In this document: positions 1-5,679 of the stretch, piece after piece
Numbering within the stretch: the stretch's first letter is position 1
Layout of the letters: the number at the start of each line of letters is the position of its first letter
Assembly (NCBI GenBank): GCA_028715865.1
Contig: JAQUQY010000103.1
Location: 1 to 5,679, forward strand
Length of the DNA: 5,679 bases
From: Syntrophales bacterium
Lineage (GTDB): Bacteria > Desulfobacterota > Syntrophia > Syntrophales > UBA2210
Direction of reading: 5' to 3'
Made by a program: the position numbers and the translations under genes
Notes under the pieces: generated by a model
The model's input: the letters and a program-made list of their open reading frames with translations, nothing else
Database searches by the model: none
What the model was told of the DNA's origin: nothing

Positions 1-2832
1 CTGGCCAGGATATCTGAATATCGTCCCCATACAAGGACCATGGGGCTTCCCGGGAAAGCTGTCTCCCGAAGCAGCGCCATTCAGAGGGCGGGCCGCTGCG
101 GGCGCGTGGAAAGCGGCGTCTGCATCCGCCTCTATTCCGAGGAAGAATATGAGAGCCGCCCCTTACACACCCCCCCGGAAATTCTGCGCACCAATTTGGC
201 CGAGGTCATTCTCCGCATGATGCATCGAAAGCTGGGGCACATATCGGATTTCCCATTCATCGATCCACCTAAGCCAAAGGCGGTGAAAGACGGCTATGAC
301 ATTCTCATTGAGTTGGGAGCCATCGTTCTTGATGGCCGGGACTATGTCCTTACAGACCGGGGAGCCCGCATGTCCAGGCTGCCTCTGGACCCGAGGATCG
401 CCCGCATCATCATGGAAGCCAGAGAAAATAAGTGCACCAGGGAGATACTTGTAATCGCCTCAGCACTTTCTGTCCAGGATCCCAGGGAACGTCCCCCGGG
501 AAGGGAAAAGGAGGCCGATGCGGCACAGAAGGCATTTGTGAATGCCTCATCTGACTTTATTACGCTGCTGAATATATGGAACGCATTCCGGGACGTATCA
601 AGGGCAGGCGCCACGGAAAGCGGCAAAAAGAAATGGTGCCGCGTTCACTCTCTTTCATACCGTCGAATGCGGGACTGGAAAAGCGTTCACGACGAAATAA
701 AGGCGATACTGAAAGAGGCAGGCCCGATGAAAGGGGAGAAGATGGAAGGTCCTTCACTGGCCGGCGACTCCCTTTACGAGGCTGTCCACAAATCCATTCT
801 GGCGGGTTATATTTCCCAGTTCGCGGTTAAAAAGGAAAAAAATGTTTACCGCTTCGCCAGGGGAAGGGAGGCCACAATCTTCCCGGGGTCAGGTTGCTTC
901 AACAGTGGACCCCCGTGGATAGTTTCGGCTGATATGGTAAAAACATCAAGGCTCTACGCGCGAATAAACGCAGCGATCAAGAGCGAATGGCTTGAGGAGG
1001 CGGGCGCTGATTTCTGCAGGAAAACATGGTCTGAAGCGCATTGGGACGCCGAACGGGGGGAAGTGACGGCCCTTGAGCGCGTGTCCCTTTTCGGCCTTAC
1101 CACAGTGGAGGGCCGTACTGTTTCCCTGGGCTCCGTGAAACCGGAAGAAGCTTCGGAAATATTTATCAGAACAGCACTCATTGAGGGCGAACTTCCGGAC
1201 CGGCCGGCCTTTCTAAGGCACAACCAGGCCCTGATCAACCGTCTCGTAACAATGGAAAACAAGATCAGAAAACGTACCATCCTCGTGGACGACGAGGAAC
1301 TGGCCGCTTTCTACCGGCAGAGGCTTGGCCTTGTCTTCGACGTCAGAACCCTTAACAAGCTTATAAAAGAGAAAGGTTCCGACGAATTTCTCAGGATGAG
1401 TGAAGAAGACGTGCGGCGATGGCTCCCGAAGGAAGAGCTTGACAAGTATCCCGATCACATAAGTCTGAATGGAGAGAGGTTCTCGCTCACATACCGTTTC
1501 GCTCCAGGCGAGGAAGACGACGGAATAACAATGAAGATACCTGCTCGCCTGCTTCATGCTGTTGATGATGGATCAGCGGACTTGAAAATCCCGGGACTGC
1601 TCCACGAAAAGATTCATGCCCTCATAAAGGGACTGCCTAAGGAGTATCGAAAGCAGCTAATACCGATTACGGGAACAGTGGATACCCTGTTGGAAGACGT
1701 GACGGAAAAGGAAGAGGGATTTCTCCCGGGGGTACTGGCAGAGATGATCAGAAAACGCTACGGCATCTCTATTCCGGCCACGGCCTGGCCCGTGGACAGC
1801 CTGCCGGAACACCTGAAAATTCGGTACGCCCTTACAGGCCACAGCAAACAGGAGTTGAAGGCCTCACGGGATATTAAAAAACTGACGAGGGAGACAACCA
1901 GGGAGGAGCCTGACCGTTCTTTTGAAGGGGCACGAAGGGCATGGGAGCGTAGCGGCCTGACCAGCTGGAACTTCGGCGACCTGCCCGATGAGATCGAAAT
2001 CCCCGGCGGTGGCCGAAAAACTGGTAAGGCATTTCCCGCCCTTACCGTGGAAGGAAACCAGGTCCACCTCCGGCTGTATCAAAGCGGCGACAATGCCCTC
2101 CGGGAACATCGCCGTGGCCTGATCCGACTCTATGAACTTCAGTTTTCAAGGGACTTTAAGTACCTGAAAAAATGTCTCTCGACGCCAAAGGATATAAAAA
2201 ATAAACTGATTGTTGTGGGGGGCGCCACATCCTTAGAGAACATGCTGGCCGAGAAAGTGCTTGAGGATCTCATGGGGGGCACAATCCGCACGGAGAAGGC
2301 GTTTGTTGAAAAGGCGGAACAAGCAAGGATTAATATCTATGATTCATGCAGAGTCATGCTCGACCTTGTGGAGCCTATTCTCAGGATATACGCTGTCACT
2401 GGCCTGCGGCTGGCGGAACTGGAAGGCGCTAACCGTTCAAGTACGCGTATGGTCGCCTTCATCGATTCACTTAAGAAGAAGCTGGACGGGCTTGTACCCC
2501 CCGATTTCATCAGTAGATACGACAAGGAGCGTCTCAGCCGGCTTCCCCTTTACATCCGGACAGTCTTGATCCGGGCCGAACGGGGGGTTGCTCACCTTGA
2601 CAAGGAAGAAGGAAAGGCTAAAAAACTGGCCCCCTTCATTGAAGCCCTGGAGGAAATCCGCGTAACCCTTCCATCCTTCACATCGCGGGAAAAGCTCCGT
2701 GCCCTTGATGAATTCGAATGGATGCTGGAAGAATACGCCATTTCCATATTTGCGCCGGAACTGAAAACGGCAGAGTCGATCTCGCCCGGACGACTGAAAC
2801 AGAAACTTGAATCCACTAAGGCTTTAATCTGA
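1..2832 (+). CDS. hrpA: ATP-dependent RNA helicase HrpA, C-terminal ~943 residues (5' end outside window)
   Basis: DEAH-box RNA helicase of the HrpA family; the E. coli protein is about 1300 residues and acts in mRNA metabolism and on stalled ribosomes in the cytoplasm. The reading frame is open from base 1, so the ATG at 40 is internal and roughly 350-370 N-terminal residues, including the Walker A and DEAH motifs, lie upstream. Counting from base 1: the end of RecA domain 2 with motif VI QRAGRCGR (28-35) followed by GVCIRLYSE; the HA2/winged-helix region beginning EILRTNLAEVIL (about 60-150); a helical region (about 150-265); an OB-fold with ARGREATIFPGSG (about 286-298) and PPWIVSADMVKTSRLYAR (about 304-321); then the long DUF3418 tail (about 400-935), recognisable by LTYRFAPG and by IPGL...ALIKGLPKEYRKQLIP. 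DUF3418 separates HrpA from the shorter HrpB. No frameshift is seen; the TGA stop is at 2830-2832. It converges with the DUF2062 gene. Family assignment is firm; the exact cellular role here is inferred. Confidence 0.95.
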   Translation: MARISEYRPHTRTMGLPGKAVSRSSAIQRAGRCGRVESGVCIRLYSEEEYESRPLHTPPEILRTNLAEVILRMMHRKLGHISDFPFIDPPKPKAVKDGYDILIELGAIVLDGRDYVLTDRGARMSRLPLDPRIARIIMEARENKCTREILVIASALSVQDPRERPPGREKEADAAQKAFVNASSDFITLLNIWNAFRDVSRAGATESGKKKWCRVHSLSYRRMRDWKSVHDEIKAILKEAGPMKGEKMEGPSLAGDSLYEAVHKSILAGYISQFAVKKEKNVYRFARGREATIFPGSGCFNSGPPWIVSADMVKTSRLYARINAAIKSEWLEEAGADFCRKTWSEAHWDAERGEVTALERVSLFGLTTVEGRTVSLGSVKPEEASEIFIRTALIEGELPDRPAFLRHNQALINRLVTMENKIRKRTILVDDEELAAFYRQRLGLVFDVRTLNKLIKEKGSDEFLRMSEEDVRRWLPKEELDKYPDHISLNGERFSLTYRFAPGEEDDGITMKIPARLLHAVDDGSADLKIPGLLHEKIHALIKGLPKEYRKQLIPITGTVDTLLEDVTEKEEGFLPGVLAEMIRKRYGISIPATAWPVDSLPEHLKIRYALTGHSKQELKASRDIKKLTRETTREEPDRSFEGARRAWERSGLTSWNFGDLPDEIEIPGGGRKTGKAFPALTVEGNQVHLRLYQSGDNALREHRRGLIRLYELQFSRDFKYLKKCLSTPKDIKNKLIVVGGATSLENMLAEKVLEDLMGGTIRTEKAFVEKAEQARINIYDSCRVMLDLVEPILRIYAVTGLRLAELEGANRSSTRMVAFIDSLKKKLDGLVPPDFISRYDKERLSRLPLYIRTVLIRAERGVAHLDKEEGKAKKLAPFIEALEEIRVTLPSFTSREKLRALDEFEWMLEEYAISIFAPELKTAESISPGRLKQKLESTKALI

Positions 2833-2850
2833 ATCCTGCCCACGGCCTGA

Positions 2851-3387
2851 CTACGACCCGTCTTGGGACGCTGATTCGGCGTCCATATGCAATAATCGCC
2901 AAGCAAATCGGACCGCCAAATATCCCGCCAGCGCAGCAAGCCCCCCCATGGCCATCCCTCCGATTACCAGGTAGAAGCCATTCGCAAAGTAATGAGCAGT
3001 GGGTCCATGAAATCCATAGGCCTTGATAAAGGTGGGAAGGCTGTCTATGAGAAAACGCCCCAGCCTGAATGAATAGGCGTATATAGGAACAGCCGTAAGC
3101 GGGTTTGTAATCCAGCAGGCCGCGAGCGCGATGGGCAGGTTGACTCTTAGCCAAATGGCCAGAATGGCGCTCAGTAGCATCTGGATAGATATGGTGGGAG
3201 TAAAGGCAATAAAGAGACCCAGCGCGAAACCGCCCGAAAGGGAACGTTCGCTGATGTGCCATATTTCCCTGTCAAAAAGGCGGTCACCGAGTATCCTGTG
3301 CACGTACTCGCCACGGATGCGCTCACGATTTTCGAGAAACGCGGCCATTCTTTTTTTGATTCGATAAGCGAAGGTCCTGGGAATCAA
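2851..3387 (-). CDS. DUF2062 domain-containing inner-membrane protein
   Basis: 178-residue membrane protein of the DUF2062 family, whose biochemical function is not established. A basic N-terminus (residues 1-35, rich in Arg/Lys) precedes the conserved core: GGFALGLFIAFTPT (52-65) with QMLLSAILAIWLRVNLP (69-85), then the hallmark WITNPLTAVPIYAY (92-105), and a last hydrophobic stretch at about 135-162 (GFYLVIGGMAMGGLAALAGY). This suggests three or so membrane segments, and a short polar tail. The start is TTG at 3387: an AAGGA Shine-Dalgarno sits 7 nt upstream, and the N-terminal residues resemble the basic leader usual in the family. The ATG at codon 14 has a poorer ribosome-binding site. 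It begins 30 nt after the usp stop on the same strand, so the two are probably co-transcribed. Its stop lies 18 bp from the hrpA stop on the opposite strand. Confidence 0.88.
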   Translation of the reverse strand: MIPRTFAYRIKKRMAAFLENRERIRGEYVHRILGDRLFDREIWHISERSLSGGFALGLFIAFTPTISIQMLLSAILAIWLRVNLPIALAACWITNPLTAVPIYAYSFRLGRFLIDSLPTFIKAYGFHGPTAHYFANGFYLVIGGMAMGGLAALAGYLAVRFAWRLLHMDAESASQDGS

Positions 3388-3394
3388 ATATACG

Positions 3395-3399
3395 TCCTT
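3395..3399 (-). promoter_or_regulatory. Shine-Dalgarno AAGGA supporting a TTG start for the DUF2062 gene
   Basis: Read on the minus strand, AAGGA is followed by a 7-nt spacer and TTG at 3387-3385. The spacing is optimal, and no comparable motif precedes the ATG thirteen codons further in, so this site decides the start. It lies in the 30-nt gap after the usp stop codon, which fits translation of a second cistron on a shared mRNA. Confidence 0.65.
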
Positions 3400-3417
3400 G
3401 ACGTGAAACCCCTGCTG

Positions 3418-3837
3418 TTACTTCACCAGCATAACGGGGCATTTCGAAAGCAACGCCACTTTGTAACTGATAGTGCCCCACCCCTGAGTGGGACGTTCCA
3501 GGTTGACGACATGGGAGTTCATTATAATCAGTCCCGCCTCCCTCTCTTCCGCGTACCTCAGAATCTCCTGGGATCGGTTTCCAAATAATACAGTAACATT
3601 TATGGTAACAGGGACATCCATGTAGGCGGCAGCAAGAGCCTTCATGCTTTTCAATGCCATCCGCTCCAGCCTGGAATAAAACTCTTCCAGCTCTGAAAAC
3701 TCCACATCCACAAGTGTCTCTATTACATGAAGCATGTCGATGTCGCCATCATAGTGCCTGGCGATATTGACGGCAATATCCAGGGACATGCTGTATTTTT
3801 CGGAAAAATCAACGGGCACGAGAACACGTCTGAACAT
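3418..3837 (-). CDS. Universal stress protein (UspA family), variant C-terminal loop
   Basis: 139-residue single-domain cytoplasmic protein of the UspA superfamily. The N-terminal strand and loop RRVLVPVDFS (3-12) carry the conserved Asp10. DMLHVIE (34-40) is the second strand, VTVLFGNRSQEILRYAEE (81-98) the middle strand and helix, AGLIIMNSH (101-109) the strand before the nucleotide loop, and CPVMLVK (133-139) the final strand. In ATP-binding Usp proteins the loop after this strand reads roughly G-x-H-G-x-x-G, then nine residues, then G-S/T. Here it reads N107-S-H109-V-V-N-L, so the first two glycines are gone, while GWGT (119-122) and SYKV follow. Nucleotide binding is therefore doubtful or differently built; this is inference from sequence only. 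The ATG start has AGG 6 nt upstream and AAGG 10 nt upstream. It is the first gene of a probable operon with the DUF2062 gene. The role is presumably stress adaptation; the specific partner is unknown. Confidence 0.9.
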   Translation of the reverse strand: MFRRVLVPVDFSEKYSMSLDIAVNIARHYDGDIDMLHVIETLVDVEFSELEEFYSRLERMALKSMKALAAAYMDVPVTINVTVLFGNRSQEILRYAEEREAGLIIMNSHVVNLERPTQGWGTISYKVALLSKCPVMLVK

Positions 3838-3871
3838 GACACACCTGCCTTAAATGCTCTATGGGTTATTT

Positions 3872-3894
3872 GTTTCACACTGAAACCGTGAAAC
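3872..3894 (-). repeat. Inverted repeat at predicted 5' end of the usp mRNA
   Basis: The arms GTTTCAC (3872-3878) and GTGAAAC (3888-3894) are perfectly complementary over 7 bp with a 9-nt loop. Read on the minus strand it starts a base or two after the predicted transcription start of usp. It could be an operator overlapping +1 or a 5' stem-loop that stabilises the transcript. The loop holds a third GTTTCA-like copy, giving two direct copies of GGTTTCA on the minus strand. Confidence 0.45.
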
Positions 3895-3902
3895 CGGGTT
3901 GG

Positions 3903-3931
3903 ACTCTACTATAGAAAAAATCTTGCGTCAA
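3903..3931 (-). promoter_or_regulatory. Predicted sigma70-type promoter of usp-DUF2062
   Basis: On the minus strand TTGACG (3931-3926) matches the -35 consensus at five of six bases. A 17-nt spacer follows, then TAGAGT (3908-3903), which matches the -10 consensus at four of six. The predicted start is near 3896, giving a leader of about 58 nt before the usp ATG. This is a pattern match only. Confidence 0.5.
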
Positions 3932-3960
3932 TTCCCTCCCGCGTTGCTTTCTGTAAATTC

Positions 3961-4069
3961 AATTACCCGGCCGACAAAACAAAATGAATGATGGTGAAAT
4001 TCGTTAATCTGGTGCCATAAAAGGAAATCTCCGGTAACCGTGTTATTTTCTTAAGGCATGTACCATTTT
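3961..4069. other. Intergenic DNA without recognisable gene
   Basis: This AT-rich stretch lies between the usp promoter and the tRNA terminator. No credible open reading frame, RBS-start pair or RNA family was recognised; a short ATG-to-TAA run of seven codons begins at 3984 on the plus strand but lacks support. At its right edge lies an AT-rich inverted repeat, TTTCTTAA (4047-4054) and TTAAGAAA (4070-4077), which overlaps the T-rich tail of the tRNA terminator and may be a by-product of it. Confidence 0.5.
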
Positions 4070-4113
4070 TTAAGAAAGAAAAGGGGTCACGAGACCATGT
4101 CTCGTAACCCCTT
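4070..4113 (-). terminator. Strong intrinsic terminator of the tRNA gene
   Basis: On the minus strand a 15-bp stem (arms 4113-4099 and 4095-4081) with a 3-nt loop contains one G-U wobble and is otherwise fully paired. It is followed directly by a T-rich tail: TTCTTTCTT continues from the terminal TT of the stem. It begins 7 nt after the encoded CCA end of the tRNA, the usual place for a monocistronic tRNA terminator. The tail on the other strand (GATTTTA) is weaker, so the main direction is minus. Confidence 0.9.
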
Positions 4114-4120
4114 GATTTTA

Positions 4121-4197
4121 TGGTGGCGGTGCAGGGACTTGAACCCCGGACACTACGGATATGAGCCGTATGCTCTAACCAGCTGAGCTACACCGCC
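4121..4197 (-). tRNA. tRNA-Met, anticodon CAT (elongator type), CCA encoded
   Basis: The 77-nt gene folds as a full cloverleaf. The acceptor stem GGCGGTG/CACCGCC has 7 Watson-Crick pairs, the D stem is GCTC/GAGC, the anticodon stem TACGG/CCGTA encloses the loop CTCATAT, and there is a 5-nt variable loop. The T stem is CGGGG/CCCTG with one G-U pair and the T loop is TTCAAGT. The anticodon CAT is at 4163-4161, and CCA is encoded at 4123-4121. The initiator type is excluded: the first base pair is G-C and the anticodon stem lacks the three consecutive G-C pairs. A CAT anticodon can also belong to tRNA-Ile2, in which C34 becomes lysidine; the overall sequence seems closer to elongator Met, but the two cannot be separated with certainty by eye. 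Confidence 0.93.
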
Positions 4198-4216
4198 AGT
4201 CTTATCAAGACGGGCG

Positions 4217-4245
4217 TTATTACATCAGAACCCGCCCACTGTCAA
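4217..4245 (-). promoter_or_regulatory. Near-consensus sigma70 promoter of the tRNA gene
   Basis: On the minus strand a perfect -35 TTGACA (4245-4240), an exact 17-nt spacer and -10 TAATAA (4222-4217) precede the tRNA. The predicted start is near 4210, leaving a 5' leader of about a dozen bases. The segment just after the -10 box is CGCCCG, a GC-rich discriminator of the sort found at stable-RNA promoters under stringent (ppGpp) control. That regulation is inferred from family knowledge. Confidence 0.8.
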
Positions 4246-4273
4246 GCCCGTTAAAGTTCCGAATTAACGGGCT
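4245..4273 (-). terminator. Possible weak terminator hairpin after the FG-GAP gene
   Basis: The arms AGCCCGTTAA (4245-4254) and TTAACGGGCT (4264-4273) form a perfect 10-bp stem with a 9-nt loop, starting 37 nt past the stop codon of the upstream gene. On the minus strand only TT follows the stem before GACA, so a classical U-tract is missing and termination may be inefficient. The last base of the stem is the first base of the tRNA -35 box. Confidence 0.4.
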
Positions 4274-4280
4274 CTCTTCC

Positions 4281-4298
4281 CGCTTCAGAGGAGAAGCG
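4281..4298 (-). repeat. Small stem-loop just after the FG-GAP stop codon
   Basis: CGCTTC and GAAGCG form a 6-bp perfect stem around a 6-nt loop, extendable by two G-U and two A-U pairs on the minus-strand RNA. It lies 11 nt after the stop codon. With no T-tract it is not an intrinsic terminator alone; together with the following hairpin it may form a structured 3' end. Confidence 0.3.
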
Positions 4299-4309
4299 AA
4301 AAGATCCTA

Positions 4310-5679
4310 TTAATCCTGCGATGAATCATGGAGAGCCAGGTCATAGGCGACTATCACGCTTTGCTGGCTGGGAAGCACAAGTGAAAGGACAATCTGCTTC
4401 CGCCCGTCATTGTTCAGATCCTTGAACTGGTAATCCGTGACGTATCCCTGGATAGTCCGTGTCTTCCAGCTTTCCAGCAACCCGAGGCCGTCCCATTCGA
4501 ACCCGCAAATTTCACTGCGGGTGAAAAGCTTAACGTTCTGCAGCATCCTCCCGACGGCCGACATGTTTCTAACGATTATGACCTCATTTTTGCCGTCGCC
4601 CTTAAGATCATAGGTAAGGATCCTTACATTGGCGTAAACATTGTCCTCTGTGGATATGCGAGAATCCATGCCGGCGGAACCTGCCTGTTTGCGGAAGTGA
4701 ATCTGGTTGTCGCTTCCGCCATATTGCTCATGACTTCGCCATAGAAGCTCCTCGCCGCCCCTGAACACATGAATCTTGTCGAGGTGCTTGGTGGTCCTCT
4801 GGTAGACGTTGAGGTAATCAAGAAAATCAAGAGCGATGACACGTTCCGTACGTCCCCGGTCAAGGCTTGCCATTGTCGTGCCGTACACTGATAATCCCTG
4901 GGGAATGGGCATGCGCCTCCCCTGCCGGTAAGCTCCGTTTTCCCATGTAATTTCATAGATGGGATTGTCAAAAGGGTTGTTCATTCCGATTTCCTGCCCC
5001 AGCAACAGCGGACCCTGCGGTGATTCAATAACTCTGAGGAACCATCTAAGATCGGATGCTATCGTGTCATAGGATTCGTCCCGATACTCGACGATGAAGG
5101 AATTGAGACGTTCCTGCACCATGCTCGTCACTATAATTTCCGGAATCCCGCTTTCATTGATATCGGCAACATCGACGGAGATAAAATTGTCGTAGGATCT
5201 TCCCGAAATAGTATGCTTCAGGATCAATTCCGCATTCTGCTGCTGATAGATGAAGATGTTGGTTTCATCTATTACAACCACTTCATTTTTTCCGTCACCA
5301 TCCACGTCACCGATGTCCATACCCTTGAACTTTCTTGGGTACCTCTGGCTCATGAAAAAACCTTCCCTGGCAAGAACATCGGGACTTAAAATGAAAGCGG
5401 GATTAATAACGGACGTAAGGGTCCCACGCTGTGACTGAAGCACATCAACAGGTTCATCGCTCGGCGTAGCGGCCGAGTCTGTTCGGGGCGACACCGTGGG
5501 TGGCGCAGCCGGAAGCGAGGCAACGGGAAGCTCTTCTCCCATTACATGGGCTTTTACCCTCCTTGCGAATTCGCCGATTTTCGGAATAACATCGTCCATA
5601 CCTCGCGTTTGTTCATATACTCCCACGGGCGTTGTATAGGCCCCCACATCCATTAGCTTTCCGTCCAGGCTGACGCTGT
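4310..5679 (-). CDS. FG-GAP/VCBS repeat beta-propeller protein, N-terminus outside window
   Basis: The frame stays open to the right edge (about eight codons beyond the ATG at 5653, reading ...SVSLDGKL), so the ATG is internal; about 455 residues are visible. Counting from that Met: residues 1-39, VGAYTTPVGVYEQTRGMDDVIPKI-like, appear to be the end of a compact N-terminal domain. Residues 41-75 are a Pro/Ala/Ser-rich linker. From about 110 the chain is a repeat region with Asp-rich, calcium-binding-like FG-GAP/VCBS loops: DVDGDGKNE (116-124), DINESGIPE (164-172), DLKGDGKNE (349-357) and DLNNDGRKQ (412-420), each followed by a hydrophobic strand. Degenerate repeats are at 213-245 and 262-285. 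Six or seven blades of a beta-propeller are plausible. Proteins I recall from Desulfobacterota pair such a propeller with a secreted lipoprotein-like FlgO/CsgG/TolB-N-type domain; an exported or periplasmic location is inferred because any signal peptide is off the edge. The substrate or partner is unknown. Confidence 0.82.
   Translation of the reverse strand, partial: SVSLDGKLMDVGAYTTPVGVYEQTRGMDDVIPKIGEFARRVKAHVMGEELPVASLPAAPPTVSPRTDSAATPSDEPVDVLQSQRGTLTSVINPAFILSPDVLAREGFFMSQRYPRKFKGMDIGDVDGDGKNEVVVIDETNIFIYQQQNAELILKHTISGRSYDNFISVDVADINESGIPEIIVTSMVQERLNSFIVEYRDESYDTIASDLRWFLRVIESPQGPLLLGQEIGMNNPFDNPIYEITWENGAYRQGRRMPIPQGLSVYGTTMASLDRGRTERVIALDFLDYLNVYQRTTKHLDKIHVFRGGEELLWRSHEQYGGSDNQIHFRKQAGSAGMDSRISTEDNVYANVRILTYDLKGDGKNEVIIVRNMSAVGRMLQNVKLFTRSEICGFEWDGLGLLESWKTRTIQGYVTDYQFKDLNNDGRKQIVLSLVLPSQQSVIVAYDLALHDSSQD

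Noticed and set aside
40..42. ATG at 40 as the start of the helicase gene
   Set aside because: The frame is open from base 1 and the ATG falls inside the second RecA domain, just before motif VI; the real start is upstream of the window.
1213..1557. Minus-strand open frame inside hrpA
   Set aside because: Antisense to a strongly conserved coding region; the product resembles no known family.
2866..2884. Hairpin GGACGC/GCGTCC just past the hrpA stop as a terminator
   Set aside because: Six-bp stem with no T-tract on either side, and it lies inside the DUF2062 coding region.
2816..3262. Alternative minus-strand frame overlapping the DUF2062 gene
   Set aside because: Out-of-frame shadow: the DUF2062 hallmark motifs lie in the other frame, and this one would overlap the hrpA end.
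3256..3588. Plus-strand open frame across the DUF2062 and usp genes
   Set aside because: It runs antisense to two well-supported genes, and its translation has no recognisable domain or plausible ribosome-binding context.
4047..4077. AT-rich inverted repeat as a second terminator or small RNA
   Set aside because: Weak A-T pairing with a 15-nt loop, and it overlaps the T-tail of the tRNA terminator, which explains most of it.
4121..4197. tRNA 3' end as an integration (att) site
   Set aside because: No repeated copy of the tRNA 3' end and no integrase or foreign-looking DNA nearby; the tRNA is followed directly by its own terminator.
5651..5653. ATG at 5653 as the start of the FG-GAP protein
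   Set aside because: The upstream codons remain open to the edge and read SLDGKL, continuous with the domain that follows; no Shine-Dalgarno is seen before this ATG.

Overview
The window looks like ordinary chromosomal DNA of a Gram-negative bacterium, most likely a member of the Desulfobacterota (former Deltaproteobacteria). This placement is an inference from gene content: a long HrpA-type helicase with the DUF3418 tail, a Usp variant with a rebuilt C-terminal loop, an FG-GAP/VCBS propeller protein of a kind I associate with that group, and a tRNA with an encoded CCA end. No mobile element, CRISPR array, prophage or rRNA was seen.

Layout: (1) Bases 1-2832, plus strand: the 3' two thirds of hrpA, cut by the window edge inside the second RecA domain. 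(2) Bases 2851-3837, minus strand: a probable two-gene operon, transcribed usp then DUF2062 membrane protein, converging on hrpA with only 18 bp between the stop codons. It has a good sigma70-type promoter at 3903-3931 and an inverted repeat at the predicted mRNA 5' end. (3) Bases 3838-4309: mostly non-coding, holding a minus-strand tRNA with anticodon CAT, its consensus-like promoter and a strong intrinsic terminator. (4) Bases 4310-5679, minus strand: an FG-GAP/VCBS repeat protein whose N-terminus lies beyond the right edge.

The units look functionally independent: RNA/ribosome maintenance (hrpA), stress response and an uncharacterised inner-membrane protein (usp-DUF2062), a tRNA, and a probable envelope or exported propeller protein. 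I did not find a convincing new multi-gene system. The points most worth a second look are the Usp variant that has lost its canonical glycine-rich nucleotide loop, its linkage to the DUF2062 gene, and the propeller protein joined to a remnant of an upstream compact domain.
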